Shown here one piece after another: positions 8,267 to 21,497 of a DNA stretch of 64,000 nt. This DNA comes from Agrobacterium sp. RAC06. Lineage in GTDB: Bacteria; Pseudomonadota; Alphaproteobacteria; Rhizobiales; Rhizobiaceae. How positions within the stretch are numbered: the stretch's first letter is position 1; every line of letters begins with the position of its first letter. A program made the translations under genes and the position numbers. The notes under the pieces are model-generated. The model was not told where the DNA came from. It ran no database searches and was given only the letters and a program-made list of their open reading frames with translations. Where the stretch lies: the NCBI RefSeq assembly GCF_001713475.1, contig NZ_CP016499.1:3192501-3256500 (forward strand). The letters are read 5' to 3'.

Positions 8267-10111
8267 ATGGCAACCATTCATAACTTCGCCCAGACCGGCA
8301 AGGCCTACACCTATGTTGACCATTCCTACGACGTCGTGGTCGTCGGTGCCGGTGGCGCCGGACTGCGCGCGACGCTCGGCATGGCCGAACAGGGCTTCAA
8401 GACGGCTTGCATTACCAAGGTTTTCCCGACCCGTTCGCACACGGTCGCAGCTCAGGGCGGTATCGCCGCCTCGCTGAACAACATGACGCCCGACTGCTGG
8501 CAGTGGCACCTTTACGACACCGTCAAGGGTTCCGACTGGCTCGGCGACGTTGACGCCATGCAGTATCTCGCCATGGAAGCGCCGAAGGCGGTCTATGAGC
8601 TCGAGCATTACGGCGTGCCCTTCTCACGTAACGAGGAAGGCAAGATCTATCAGCGCCCCTTCGGCGGTCACATGCAGAACTATGGCGAAGGCCCGCCGGT
8701 ACAGCGCACCTGTGCTGCCGCCGACCGTACCGGCCACGCCATCCTGCACACGCTCTACGGCCAGTCGCTGCGCAACAATGCCGAGTTCTTCATCGAGTAT
8801 TTCGCGCTCGACCTGATCATGTCTGATGATGGCAGCCGCTGCACCGGCGTCGTTGCCTGGAACCTCGACGACGGCACCATCCATCGCTTCTCAGCGAAGA
8901 TGGTCGTGCTCGCGACCGGGGGCTACGGCCGTGCCTACTTCTCTGCAACGTCCGCTCACACCTGCACCGGTGACGGCGGCGGCATGATCGCCCGCGCGGG
9001 TCTTCCGCTGCAGGACATGGAATTCGTCCAGTTCCACCCGACCGGTATCTACGGCGCTGGCTGTCTGATCACCGAAGGCGCACGCGGCGAAGGCGGCTAT
9101 CTCGTCAACTCCGAAGGCGAGCGCTTCATGGAGCGTTACGCGCCCTCGGCGAAGGACCTTGCCTCGCGTGACGTTGTCTCGCGCTGCATGACGATGGAAA
9201 TCCGTGAAGGCCGCGGCGTCGGCAAGAACAAGGACCACATCTTCCTGCATCTCGATCACCTCGATCCGGCCGTCCTGCACGAGCGCCTGCCGGGCATTTC
9301 GGAATCGGCGAAGATCTTCGCCGGCGTTGATGTGACCCGCGAGCCGATCCCGGTTCTGCCGACGGTTCACTACAACATGGGCGGCATTCCGACGAATTAC
9401 TGGGGCGAAGTGCTGAATGCCGACTCCAACAATCCGGAACGCATCATTCCGGGCCTGATGGCTGTCGGTGAAGCCGGTTGCGCCTCGGTGCACGGTGCGA
9501 ACCGTCTCGGCTCCAACTCGCTGATCGACCTCGTGGTCTTCGGTCGTGCTGCTGCGATCCGGGCTGCTGAGGTCATCGACCGCACGTCGCCGATCCCGGC
9601 GCTGAATGTCGCCGCCTGCGACAAGATCATGGACCGCTTCGACAACACGCGTCACGCTTCGGGCCAGACCCCGACCGCTGTGCTGCGCGACAAGATGCAG
9701 CGCGCCATGCAGGACGATGCGGCCGTGTTCCGCACGCAGGAATCGCTCGAAAGCGGTTGCAATCGTCTGTCTGCGATCTGGAAGGAACTGCCGGACATCA
9801 AGGTCACCGACCGTTCTATGATCTGGAACTCGGACCTGGTCGAGACGCTCGAACTGCACAACCTGATGGCCAATGCGATCACCACGGTCTATGGCGCCGA
9901 GGCTCGCAAGGAGAGCCGTGGTTCGCATGCCCGAGAAGACTACACGTCCGGTCCGTATGGCGGTCGCGACGACGAGAACTGGCGCAAGCATACGCTGGCC
10001 TGGGTCTCGGAAGCGGGTGACGTCAAGCTCGACTACCGCCCTGTCCATACCGAGCTCATCGCTGAAGGCATCGATCCCAAGAAGATCGCGCCCAAGGCCC
10101 GCGTCTACTGA
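8267..10111 (+). CDS. sdhA: Succinate dehydrogenase flavoprotein subunit
   Basis: A 614-residue SdhA that oxidises succinate to fumarate at a covalently bound FAD. The dinucleotide motif [13 protein letters not shown] is near residues 23-35. The FAD-linking His is H58 in [11 protein letters not shown]. The [21 protein letters not shown] catalytic region and the C-terminal [14 protein letters not shown] motif are intact. The length is typical. It sits 6 bp after sdhD and 15 bp before sdhB. Confidence 0.97.
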   Translation: MATIHNFAQTGKAYTYVDHSYDVVVVGAGGAGLRATLGMAEQGFKTACITKVFPTRSHTVAAQGGIAASLNNMTPDCWQWHLYDTVKGSDWLGDVDAMQYLAMEAPKAVYELEHYGVPFSRNEEGKIYQRPFGGHMQNYGEGPPVQRTCAAADRTGHAILHTLYGQSLRNNAEFFIEYFALDLIMSDDGSRCTGVVAWNLDDGTIHRFSAKMVVLATGGYGRAYFSATSAHTCTGDGGGMIARAGLPLQDMEFVQFHPTGIYGAGCLITEGARGEGGYLVNSEGERFMERYAPSAKDLASRDVVSRCMTMEIREGRGVGKNKDHIFLHLDHLDPAVLHERLPGISESAKIFAGVDVTREPIPVLPTVHYNMGGIPTNYWGEVLNADSNNPERIIPGLMAVGEAGCASVHGANRLGSNSLIDLVVFGRAAAIRAAEVIDRTSPIPALNVAACDKIMDRFDNTRHASGQTPTAVLRDKMQRAMQDDAAVFRTQESLESGCNRLSAIWKELPDIKVTDRSMIWNSDLVETLELHNLMANAITTVYGAEARKESRGSHAREDYTSGPYGGRDDENWRKHTLAWVSEAGDVKLDYRPVHTELIAEGIDPKKIAPKARVY

Positions 10112-10126
10112 TTTGAGGACCTCATC

Positions 10127-10906
10127 ATGGTAGAACTCGCTCTCCCCAAGAATTCCCAGGTCACCGAAGGCAAGGTCTGGCCGAAGCCGGCCGGTGCCAA
10201 GAACGTTCGCGAATACCGGGTCTATCGCTGGAGCCCGGATGACGGCGCCAATCCGCGCATCGATACCTATTACATCGATGTCGACGATTGCGGCCCGATG
10301 GTTCTGGACGGCCTTCTCTACATCAAGAACAATATCGACCCGACGCTGACGCTGCGTCGTTCCTGTCGTGAAGGCATCTGCGGCTCGTGCGCGATGAACA
10401 TCGACGGCACGAATACGCTCGCCTGCACCAAGGGCATGGATGAGGTGAATGGGACCGTTAAGGTCTATCCGCTGCCGCATATGCCTGTGGTCAAGGATCT
10501 GGTGCCTGATCTCTCGAACTTCTACGCCCAGCATCGTTCGATCGAGCCTTGGCTGCAAACGGTGTCCCCGCCTCCGGCGAAGGAATGGAAGCAGAGCCAC
10601 GAGGATCGTCAGAAACTAGACGGTCTCTACGAGTGCATTCTCTGCGCCTGCTGCTCGACCTCCTGTCCGAGCTACTGGTGGAACGGGGACCGTTATCTCG
10701 GTCCGGCCGTGCTGCTGCAGGCCTATCGCTGGCTGATCGACAGCCGCGATGAAGCGACCGGCGAGCGCCTCGACAATCTCGAGGATCCCTTCCGCCTCTA
10801 TCGCTGCCACACGATCATGAACTGCGCCCAGGCCTGCCCGAAGGGTCTGAACCCTGCCAAGGCGATTGCCGAGATCAAGAAGATGATGGTCGAGCGTCGC
10901 GCCTGA
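10127..10906 (+). CDS. sdhB: Succinate dehydrogenase iron-sulfur subunit
   Basis: A 259-residue SdhB that passes electrons from FAD to quinone. Three cluster motifs are visible. The [2Fe-2S] set is CREGICGSC plus a later Cys. The [4Fe-4S] set is [11 protein letters not shown], and the [3Fe-4S] set is [17 protein letters not shown]. It is the last gene of the operon and is followed by a strong terminator at 10929. Confidence 0.97.
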   Translation: MVELALPKNSQVTEGKVWPKPAGAKNVREYRVYRWSPDDGANPRIDTYYIDVDDCGPMVLDGLLYIKNNIDPTLTLRRSCREGICGSCAMNIDGTNTLACTKGMDEVNGTVKVYPLPHMPVVKDLVPDLSNFYAQHRSIEPWLQTVSPPPAKEWKQSHEDRQKLDGLYECILCACCSTSCPSYWWNGDRYLGPAVLLQAYRWLIDSRDEATGERLDNLEDPFRLYRCHTIMNCAQACPKGLNPAKAIAEIKKMMVERRA

Positions 10907-10928
10907 GCCACATTGTCAAAAGAATGAG

Positions 10929-10958
10929 AGGCCGCCCGGGAACCGTTTCGGGCGGCCT
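10929..10958 (+). terminator. Rho-independent terminator after sdhB
   Basis: A perfect 10-bp GC-rich stem (AGGCCGCCCG at 10929-10938 and CGGGCGGCCT at 10949-10958) with a 10-base loop. It is followed by TAATTTATCCTT. It lies 22 bp after the sdhB stop. Confidence 0.85.
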
Positions 10959-11086
10959 TAATTTATCCTTATAGTGCCGGCTATCGATCGAACGTGATAT
11001 GGAACTTGATTAACCATATTCGCGTAACATATCTAAAACTCAGTTGTACGGCAGGTTGCGGCAAAGGTCGCGAGAGCGGGAGTATA

Positions 11087-11614
11087 ATGATGAAATTCAG
11101 CCATGCAGTCACCGGAGCAGCCATCCTTCTGGCGCTCGCGGGGTGCCAGCGTACATCCTACAGCAACATGAATGCTGCCAACAGCGCCCTGCCTCCGCTG
11201 CAGGCGCAGCCGGTTCCATCGGTGCAGTCCGGCCAGCTTCCTCCTCCGGGTGCGACAGATCCCAACCAGTTTCCCGCTGCGCCAGCGACGACTGCTGCGG
11301 CCGTGGGAACGGCGGTCGCGCCGGCAACCGCGCTTGACGTCACCAAGGAATCGATGGTCGGCAACTGGCGCGTCCAGAGCGCCGGCGCAAGCTGCGACAT
11401 GTTCCTGACGCTCACCAATCTCGGCAGCGGCTCGCGTGGCGGCACCCGCGGTTGCGCCGGCGAACTCACGGCGATGGGTTCCTGGGAAGTGTCAGGTAAG
11501 TCGGTTGTCCTCAAGGACCGCAACGGCAACACCATCGGCAGCCTCTACAAGACGGCCGACGCCCGGTTCGACGGCAGCACCGCGTCCGGCCAGCCGGTCA
11601 GCCTGAGCCGCTGA
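11087..11614 (+). CDS. Omp19-like outer-membrane lipoprotein with AprI/Inh protease-inhibitor domain
   Basis: About 175 residues. The sequence [20 protein letters not shown] ends in the lipobox LAGC, so it is a predicted lipoprotein. A Pro/Ala/Gln-rich linker covers residues 25-85. The C-terminal part, from [18 protein letters not shown] to the end, resembles the AprI/Inh metalloprotease-inhibitor fold, with Trp and two Cys residues. This is the organisation of Brucella Omp19. Adjacent ATGs at 11087 and 11090 are possible starts; the GGGAG at 11078-11082 suits 11090 slightly better. The function as a periplasmic protease inhibitor is inferred from family. Confidence 0.8.
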   Translation: MMKFSHAVTGAAILLALAGCQRTSYSNMNAANSALPPLQAQPVPSVQSGQLPPPGATDPNQFPAAPATTAAAVGTAVAPATALDVTKESMVGNWRVQSAGASCDMFLTLTNLGSGSRGGTRGCAGELTAMGSWEVSGKSVVLKDRNGNTIGSLYKTADARFDGSTASGQPVSLSR

Positions 11615-11675
11615 ACCTCCTCTTATACATGCGGTGGCCCGCTCGGGGCCACCCTCCCGGCGGGACATTTTCTCC

Positions 11676-12851
11676 ATGCAGCCAGTTCCTGACTACGGCT
11701 TAAGCGTCGTCGAGCAATTGCGCGCGATGACGGAGGCGGGAACACTTCAACCCGACCGCTACCAGTTCGGCGTTGCCGAAAAGCTCGACCGGATCCTGAC
11801 GGAGCTGAAGGCGCGCAAGCCGGCGGCCAAGAAGAGTGCGCTCGGCTGGATGTTTGCCCGGGCACGCAAGCCAGAGATCCCGATCAAGGGTCTCTATATC
11901 CATGGCAGCGTCGGCCGCGGCAAGACCATGCTCATGGACCTGTTCTTCCGGCTTGCACCCATCGAGAAGAAGCGCCGCGCGCATTTTCACGAGTTCATGG
12001 CCGATGTGCATGCCCGTATCCATGCCCACCGCCAGAAACTGAAGGCCGGCGAGACCAAGCAGGCCGATCCCGTGCCGCCTGTGGCGGAAGCGCTTCGCGA
12101 AGAGGCGCAGCTTCTCTGCTTCGACGAATTCACGGTGACCGACATCGCCGATGCGATGATCCTGGCGCGGCTCTTCACCGAGCTTTTTGCGCGGGGTTGC
12201 ACGCTTGTGGCGACGTCGAATGTCGAGCCAGACAACCTCTATCGTGATGGGCTGAACCGTGGGCTATTCCTGCCCTTCGTCGATCTGCTGAAAAAGAACG
12301 TCGATGTCTCGACGCTCGATTCTCCCACAGACTACCGTCTCGAAAAGATGGAGAGCCTACCGGTTTACATTGCGCCCCTCGATGACGCACCGAAGATGAT
12401 GGACATCGCCTGGAAGCGTGTGACCGAAGGCGCCCCCGAGGTGCCTACATCAATCGAGATGAAGGGCAGGGCCATCGAGATCCCGCGGGCCGCCGGTCGG
12501 GCTGCGCGCTTCAGCTTTCACGATCTCTGCGAGCGACCACTCGGCGCATCCGATTATCTGGCGATCGCCAAGCGTTTCGACATCGTCTTCGTCGAGGGTA
12601 TCCCGCATCTCGGCCCAGAAAAACGGAATGAGACGAAACGCTTCATCATTCTGATCGATGCGCTCTACGACTCCAGTGTTCGGCTGTTCGCCTCTGCCGT
12701 TGCGATGCCGGAAACTTTGCTCACGGAGAAGAAGGGCACCGAAGGCTTTGAATTTGATCGAACAGTTTCGCGTCTCTTCGAAATGCGGAGCGCAGATTAT
12801 CTGGGGCTGCACCAGTCAAAACGTCAAAATCATGACGGCTCGGTGACATAA
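11676..12851 (+). CDS. zapE: AFG1-like ATPase ZapE
   Basis: A 391-residue P-loop ATPase of the AFG1/ZapE family, linked in E. coli to Z-ring stability under stress. Walker A GSVGRGKT is at residues 77-84. Walker B and sensor segments follow (LLCFDEFTVTDIADAMIL, TLVATSNVEPDNLYRDGLNR). The ATG at 11676 (MQPVPDYGLSVVEQLRAM) fits the family start; a GTG 42 bp upstream is less likely. It is separated from mdh by 162 bp with a possible mdh promoter. Confidence 0.92.
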   Translation: MQPVPDYGLSVVEQLRAMTEAGTLQPDRYQFGVAEKLDRILTELKARKPAAKKSALGWMFARARKPEIPIKGLYIHGSVGRGKTMLMDLFFRLAPIEKKRRAHFHEFMADVHARIHAHRQKLKAGETKQADPVPPVAEALREEAQLLCFDEFTVTDIADAMILARLFTELFARGCTLVATSNVEPDNLYRDGLNRGLFLPFVDLLKKNVDVSTLDSPTDYRLEKMESLPVYIAPLDDAPKMMDIAWKRVTEGAPEVPTSIEMKGRAIEIPRAAGRAARFSFHDLCERPLGASDYLAIAKRFDIVFVEGIPHLGPEKRNETKRFIILIDALYDSSVRLFASAVAMPETLLTEKKGTEGFEFDRTVSRLFEMRSADYLGLHQSKRQNHDGSVT

Positions 12852-12889
12852 TATTTGACGTTTACGTAAGAATTTTATGTTCTAACCGA

Positions 12890-13976
<1,087 letters not shown>

Positions 13977-14007
13977 TTGCCATTTCGCCCAAAACAGGGA
14001 CACGACA

Positions 14008-15201
<1,194 letters not shown>

Positions 15202-15218
15202 TCTGAGGAACCTATTCG

Positions 15219-16121
15219 ATGTCCATTCTTGTAAACAAGAACACCAAGGTCCTCGTTCAGGGCCTGACCGGCAAGACCGGCACCTTCCACACCGAACAGG
15301 CGCTGGCTTACTACGGCACGCAGATGGTCGGCGGTATCCATCCGAAGAAGGGTGGCGAAAACTGGACCGGCTCCAAGGGTGAAACCCTGCCGATCTTCGC
15401 GACGGTTGCCGAAGCCAAGGAAAAGACCGGTGCAGATGCATCCGTGATCTACGTCCCGCCGGCAGGGGCTGCTGACGCCATCATCGAGGCGATCGACGCC
15501 GAGATCCCGTTCATCACCTGCATCACCGAGGGTATCCCGGTTATGGACATGGTGCGGGTCAAGGCCAAGCTCGACAAGTCGAAGTCGCGCCTGCTCGGCC
15601 CGAACTGCCCGGGCATCCTGACGCCGGAAGAGTGCAAGATCGGCATCATGCCGGGCTCGATCTTCCGCAAGGGTTCGGTCGGTATCGTCTCGCGCTCGGG
15701 AACATTGACCTATGAAGCCGTGTTCCAGACCTCGAACGAAGGTCTCGGCCAGACGACCGCCGTCGGTATCGGTGGCGACCCGGTCAAGGGTACCGAATTC
15801 ATCGACGTGCTGGAGATGTTCCTGGCCGACCCGGCTACGACTTCGATCATCATGATCGGCGAAATCGGCGGCTCGGCTGAAGAAGATGCAGCCCAGTTCC
15901 TCATCGACGAAGCCAAGAAGGGCCGCAAGAAGCCGATGGCCGGCTTCATCGCCGGTCGTACGGCGCCGAAGGGCCGCACCATGGGTCACGCCGGTGCTGT
16001 GGTTTCCGGTGGCAAGGGCGATGCGGAATCGAAGATCGAAGCCATGGAAGCCGCCGGCATCAAGGTTTCGCCTTCGCCGGCACGTCTGGGCAAGACCCTG
16101 GTCGAAGTCCTCAAGGGCTGA
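15219..16121 (+). CDS. sucD: Succinyl-CoA synthetase alpha subunit
   Basis: A 300-residue SucD carrying the phosphohistidine, H257 in [11 protein letters not shown]. The CoA-binding Rossmann part ([14 protein letters not shown]) and the [18 protein letters not shown] segment are standard. A strong hairpin follows the stop, before sucA. Confidence 0.97.
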   Translation: MSILVNKNTKVLVQGLTGKTGTFHTEQALAYYGTQMVGGIHPKKGGENWTGSKGETLPIFATVAEAKEKTGADASVIYVPPAGAADAIIEAIDAEIPFITCITEGIPVMDMVRVKAKLDKSKSRLLGPNCPGILTPEECKIGIMPGSIFRKGSVGIVSRSGTLTYEAVFQTSNEGLGQTTAVGIGGDPVKGTEFIDVLEMFLADPATTSIIMIGEIGGSAEEDAAQFLIDEAKKGRKKPMAGFIAGRTAPKGRTMGHAGAVVSGGKGDAESKIEAMEAAGIKVSPSPARLGKTLVEVLKG

Positions 16122-16139
16122 GATCTGACGAAAATCAAG

Positions 16140-16175
16140 CCAGGCGAAGGGTTGGTCCGCCAATCCTTCGCCTGG
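16140..16175 (+). other. Strong intercistronic hairpin between sucD and sucA
   Basis: Two 16-base arms (16140-16155 and 16160-16175) pair with only one G-T wobble around a TCCG tetraloop. No T-tract follows on the plus strand (ACTTCGCAT), so it is unlikely to be a full terminator. It lies in the only large gap (163 bp) of the mdh-suc operon. It could attenuate, or protect the 3' end of the mdh-sucCD message. Confidence 0.7.
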
Positions 16176-16284
16176 ACTTCGCATATCTGAGACGATTTGC
16201 AATTTTTGACGATCGCGAGCGGCAGGCCGGGCATCCGGCCATCAATTCTAGTCGGGAGGCGAGCCGAGAGGTTCGCAAAACACC

Positions 16285-19281
16285 ATGGGTAGGCAAGAAG
16301 CCAACGAGCAGTTTCTGATCACGTCCTTCCTGGACGGATCGAATGCGGCCTATATCGAGCAGCTTTACGCGCGTTACGAGGAGGATCCCTCGTCGGTTTC
16401 CGACGAGTGGCAGGCCTTTTTCAAGGCGCTGGCCGACAATCCGACCGATGTGAAGAAGGCCGCCAAGGGCGCCTCCTGGCAGCGCAAGAACTGGCCGATC
16501 GCTGAAGGTGGCGAGCTCGTCAACGCGCTCGACGGCAATTGGGGCGTGGTCGAAAAGGTCATCGAAAAGAAGGTTCAGGCCAAGGCAGAAGCGACCGCCG
16601 CTTCGACCGGAAAGTCTGTTTCGGAAGCTGAAGTCCTGCAGGCAACGCGCGATTCCGTCCGCGCCATCATGATGATCCGTGCATACCGCATGCGCGGTCA
16701 CCTGCATGCCAAGCTCGATCCGCTCGGTCTCGCCGCTCCGGTTGATGACTACAACGAGCTTTCACCGACCGCTTACGGCTTTACCGAAGCCGATTACAGC
16801 CGCAAGATCTTCATCGACAACGTGCTGGGTCTGGAATACGCCACGATCCCGCAGATGCTCGACATCCTGCAGCGCACCTATTGCTCGACGCTTGGCGTCG
16901 AGTTCATGCACATCTCCAATCCGGAAGAAAAGGCCTGGATCCAGGAGCGCATCGAAGGCCCCGGCAAGGGTGTCGAATTCACGCCGAACGGCAAGAAGGC
17001 CATTCTGCAGAAGCTTATCGAGGCCGAGGGCTTCGAGCAGTTCATCGACGTCAAGTACAAGGGCACCAAGCGCTTCGGCCTCGACGGTGGTGAATCGCTG
17101 ATCCCGGCGCTTGAGCAGATCATCAAGCGCGGTGGCCAGGAAGGTCTCGAGCAGGTTGTTCTCGGCATGGCCCATCGCGGTCGTCTGAACGTCCTAACCA
17201 ACGTCATGCACAAGCCGCATCGTGCGGTCTTCCACGAATTCAAGGGTGGTTCCTTCAAGCCCGACGAAGTCGAAGGTTCCGGCGACGTGAAGTATCACCT
17301 CGGCGCTTCCTCCGACCGCGAGTTCGACGGCAACAAGGTTCACCTGTCGCTGACGGCCAACCCCTCGCACCTGGAAATCGTCAACCCGGTCGTCATGGGC
17401 AAGGCCCGCGCCAAGCAGGACCAGCTCGCCAAGATCTGGGAAGGCGATGTCATTCCGCTGAAGGAGCGCGCCAAGGTTCTGCCGCTTCTCCTGCATGGTG
17501 ATGCAGCTTTTGCCGGCCAGGGTGTGACTGCCGAAATTCTCGGCCTGTCGGGCCTGCGCGGTCACCGCGTGGCCGGCACGCTGCACGTGATCATCAACAA
17601 CCAGATCGGTTTCACCACCAATCCGGCCTTCTCGCGTTCGTCGCCTTATCCGTCCGACGTCGCCAAGATGATCGAAGCGCCGATCTTCCACGTCAACGGT
17701 GACGATCCGGAAGCCGTCGTCTACGCGGCCAAGGTCGCGACCGAATACCGGATGAAGTTCCACAAGCCTGTCGTCGTCGACATGTTCTGCTACCGCCGCT
17801 TCGGTCACAACGAAGGCGACGAGCCGAGCTTCACCCAGCCGAAGATGTACAAGGAAATCCGTGCCCACAAGACTGTGGTCAACATCTATGGCGAGCGTCT
17901 GATCGCCGAAGGTCTGATCACCGAGGGCGAACTCGAGAAGATGAAGGCCGACTGGCGCGCGCATCTTGAGCAGGAGTTCGAGGCTGGCCAGAGCTACAAG
18001 CCGAACAAGGCCGACTGGCTTGATGGTGCATGGTCGGGTCTCAGGACCGCCGACAATGCCGACGAACAGCGCCGCGGCAAGACCGCCGTACCGATGAAGC
18101 AGCTCAAGGAGATCGGCCGCAAGCTGTCGACCATTCCGGAAGGCTTCAAGGCACACCGCACGATCCAGCGCTTCATGGAAAACCGCGCGCAGATGATCGA
18201 GACCGGCGAAGGCATCGACTGGGCCATGGGCGAAGCACTCGCCTTCGGTTCGCTCTGCCTCGACGGCCACAAGATCCGTCTGTCCGGCCAGGATTGCGAA
18301 CGCGGCACCTTCAGCCAACGTCATTCGGTACTCTACGATCAGGAGACTGAAGACCGCTACATCCCACTCGCCAATCTGGCGCCGAACCAGGCCCGCTACG
18401 AAGTCATCAACTCGATGCTTTCGGAAGAAGCCGTGCTCGGCTTCGAATACGGCTATTCGCTGGCCCGTCCGAATGCGCTGACGCTCTGGGAAGCCCAGTT
18501 CGGCGACTTCGCCAACGGTGCGCAGGTCGTGTTCGACCAGTTCATCTCGTCGGGTGAACGCAAGTGGCTGCGCATGTCGGGCCTCGTCTGCCTTCTGCCG
18601 CATGGTTACGAAGGTCAGGGTCCGGAACACTCCTCCGCCCGCCTCGAGCGCTGGCTGCAGATGTGCGCCGAAGACAACATGCAGGTCGCAAACGTCACGA
18701 CGCCGTCGAACTACTTCCACATTCTGCGCCGTCAGATGAAGCGTGACTTCCGCAAGCCGCTGATCATGATGACGCCTAAGTCACTGCTGCGCCACAAGCG
18801 TGCCACGTCGAGCCTTGCCGAGATGGCTGGTGAATCTTCGTTCCACCGCCTGCTGTGGGACGATGCCGAAGTCATCAAGGACGGCCCGATCAAGCTTCAG
18901 AAGGATGCGAAGATCCGTCGCGTCGTCATGTGTTCCGGCAAGGTCTATTACGATCTTCTGGAAGAGCGCGAAAAGCGCGGCATCGACGACATCTACCTGC
19001 TGCGCATCGAACAGCTCTATCCGTTCCCGGCCAAGGCGCTCATCAACGAGCTCTCGCGCTTCCGCAACGCGGAGATGGTCTGGTGCCAGGAAGAGCCGAA
19101 GAACATGGGCGCCTGGTCGTTCATCGATCCGTATCTGGAATGGGTGCTCGCCCATATCGACGCCAAGTACCAGCGCGTGCGCTACACCGGTCGTCCGGCT
19201 GCCGCCTCGCCGGCAACCGGCCTGATGTCCAAGCACCTTGCCCAGCTCGAAGCCTTCCTCGAGGACGCACTGGGCGGTTGA
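16285..19281 (+). CDS. sucA: 2-oxoglutarate dehydrogenase E1 component
   Basis: A 998-residue thiamine-diphosphate-dependent E1 that decarboxylates 2-oxoglutarate and passes succinyl to SucB. The N-terminus carries the family segment NEQFLITSFLDGSNAAYIEQLY. Other landmarks are GMAHRGRLNVLTNV, the ThDP-binding GDAAFAGQG with the later NNQIGFTT, CYRRFGHNEGDEPSFTQP, and the C-terminal transketolase part (LPHGYEGQGPEHSSARLERWLQ). Length and motifs are complete. The stop codon lies in the loop of a small hairpin at 19270-19290. SucB follows after 57 bp. Confidence 0.97.
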   Translation: MGRQEANEQFLITSFLDGSNAAYIEQLYARYEEDPSSVSDEWQAFFKALADNPTDVKKAAKGASWQRKNWPIAEGGELVNALDGNWGVVEKVIEKKVQAKAEATAASTGKSVSEAEVLQATRDSVRAIMMIRAYRMRGHLHAKLDPLGLAAPVDDYNELSPTAYGFTEADYSRKIFIDNVLGLEYATIPQMLDILQRTYCSTLGVEFMHISNPEEKAWIQERIEGPGKGVEFTPNGKKAILQKLIEAEGFEQFIDVKYKGTKRFGLDGGESLIPALEQIIKRGGQEGLEQVVLGMAHRGRLNVLTNVMHKPHRAVFHEFKGGSFKPDEVEGSGDVKYHLGASSDREFDGNKVHLSLTANPSHLEIVNPVVMGKARAKQDQLAKIWEGDVIPLKERAKVLPLLLHGDAAFAGQGVTAEILGLSGLRGHRVAGTLHVIINNQIGFTTNPAFSRSSPYPSDVAKMIEAPIFHVNGDDPEAVVYAAKVATEYRMKFHKPVVVDMFCYRRFGHNEGDEPSFTQPKMYKEIRAHKTVVNIYGERLIAEGLITEGELEKMKADWRAHLEQEFEAGQSYKPNKADWLDGAWSGLRTADNADEQRRGKTAVPMKQLKEIGRKLSTIPEGFKAHRTIQRFMENRAQMIETGEGIDWAMGEALAFGSLCLDGHKIRLSGQDCERGTFSQRHSVLYDQETEDRYIPLANLAPNQARYEVINSMLSEEAVLGFEYGYSLARPNALTLWEAQFGDFANGAQVVFDQFISSGERKWLRMSGLVCLLPHGYEGQGPEHSSARLERWLQMCAEDNMQVANVTTPSNYFHILRRQMKRDFRKPLIMMTPKSLLRHKRATSSLAEMAGESSFHRLLWDDAEVIKDGPIKLQKDAKIRRVVMCSGKVYYDLLEEREKRGIDDIYLLRIEQLYPFPAKALINELSRFRNAEMVWCQEEPKNMGAWSFIDPYLEWVLAHIDAKYQRVRYTGRPAAASPATGLMSKHLAQLEAFLEDALGG

Positions 19282-19290
19282 TCCGCCCAG
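19270..19290 (+). other. Hairpin enclosing the sucA stop codon
   Basis: CTGGGCGG (19270-19277) pairs with CCGCCCAG (19283-19290) around the loop TTGAT. The sucA stop TGA (19279-19281) falls in that loop. It may affect termination or sucB translation. Confidence 0.55.
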
Positions 19291-19338
19291 TCACTCCCTC
19301 GCAGACCGAAACGTTCTCTGACCAACGGAATTGAGATC

Positions 19339-20568
<1,230 letters not shown>

Positions 20569-20580
20569 GGAAAACGCACG

Positions 20581-20994
20581 ATGGAGCCGGTATCCGCTTC
20601 CGCCTCTCCGCTGGTCCTGCTTCTTGCCTGGAGCGTGGTCCTGCTGGTGGCGCATGTCCTCCTTCAGGGCATGCTGGCCACCAAGGAGCTGGGCACGGAG
20701 TGGAATGCCGGCCCGCGTGACGACAACAAGCAGCCGGCGAGCAAGCTCGCCGGGCGCGCCGCACGGGCGTCATCGAATTTCCGCGAGACCTATCCCGCCT
20801 TCGTGGCCCTTGCCGCTGGGTTGCTGTTCACCGGTGAGACCTCGGGCCTCGGCCTGACCGGTGCCATCGTCTGGTTTGTCGGGCGCATCGTCTATTATCC
20901 GCTCTATCTGGCAGGCATTCCCCATATCCGCTCGATCGTCTGGACTGGCGCCATGGCCGGCCTCGGCTTGATGTTCCTCGCACTGGCGTTTTGA
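20581..20994 (+). CDS. MAPEG-family membrane protein
   Basis: A 137-residue protein with four hydrophobic segments. It contains the MAPEG-type stretch R-A-x-x-N-F-R-E-T-Y (RASSNFRETYPAFVALA). The C-terminus has ARIVYYPLYLAG-like residues (GRIVYYPLYLAGIPHIRSIVW), also typical. MAPEG proteins include membrane glutathione-dependent enzymes; the substrate here is unknown. It starts 12 bp after sucB and lies 8 bp before the next gene, so it is transcribed with the TCA operon. Confidence 0.85.
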   Translation: MEPVSASASPLVLLLAWSVVLLVAHVLLQGMLATKELGTEWNAGPRDDNKQPASKLAGRAARASSNFRETYPAFVALAAGLLFTGETSGLGLTGAIVWFVGRIVYYPLYLAGIPHIRSIVWTGAMAGLGLMFLALAF

Positions 20995-21002
20995 GGTGAG
21001 GC

Positions 21003-21497
21003 ATGGGCGCGTCGTCGAGAGCAATAGTTCTTCTTGCCGCGCTCGCGCTGTCTGATGCGGCTATGGCCGCCGATTGCCGGATTGAAAAAGCCACCTACCG
21101 CGAAGCCGAGACCGGCGTCGAGCTGGTCTTTGCTACTGCCAGCGGCGAGAATACGCCTGTTTCCCACGGGTTCAGCACCGAAATAAGCACTTTTAAGCTC
21201 AATGGTCACGTCATGTTCGATCCCGAAATCGAGCGTCCCATCGGCATGCTGATGAACAATTGCCCCGAGGGCGACGTAACCGGGGCAACGATTGCTGCCT
21301 GCACCGTCTGGAAGGGCATCGTCTACGGGATCGACGAGGCGACCGGCCATGTCGATCTCCTGCCGCCGGAAGGCGCCGACGCACCCGATGCACTTCTCCT
21401 GCCCGGCTTTGGTCCTTCCATCCTTTCGTCTGCTGTCGGCAAGGGGATGAACAGCGCGCCCTGGGATGTCTTCGAGTTTAAGGGCTGCGCCTCATGA
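21003..21497 (+). CDS. Secreted protein of unknown function
   Basis: A 164-residue protein with a signal peptide (MGASSRAIVLLAALALSDAAMA, cleavage likely after AMA). The mature domain begins ADCRIEKATYRE and has four cysteines (DCRIE, NNCPEG, AACTVW, KGCAS), suggesting two disulfides in the periplasm. I do not recognise a family. It is packed between MAPEG and SDR genes and overlaps the latter by 4 bp. Confidence 0.7.
   Translation: MGASSRAIVLLAALALSDAAMAADCRIEKATYREAETGVELVFATASGENTPVSHGFSTEISTFKLNGHVMFDPEIERPIGMLMNNCPEGDVTGATIAACTVWKGIVYGIDEATGHVDLLPPEGADAPDALLLPGFGPSILSSAVGKGMNSAPWDVFEFKGCAS

Noticed and set aside
11010..11017. TTAACCAT upstream of the Omp19-like gene
   Set aside because: It matches only a CtrA half-site without a second TTAA at the right distance; eight-base matches are expected by chance.
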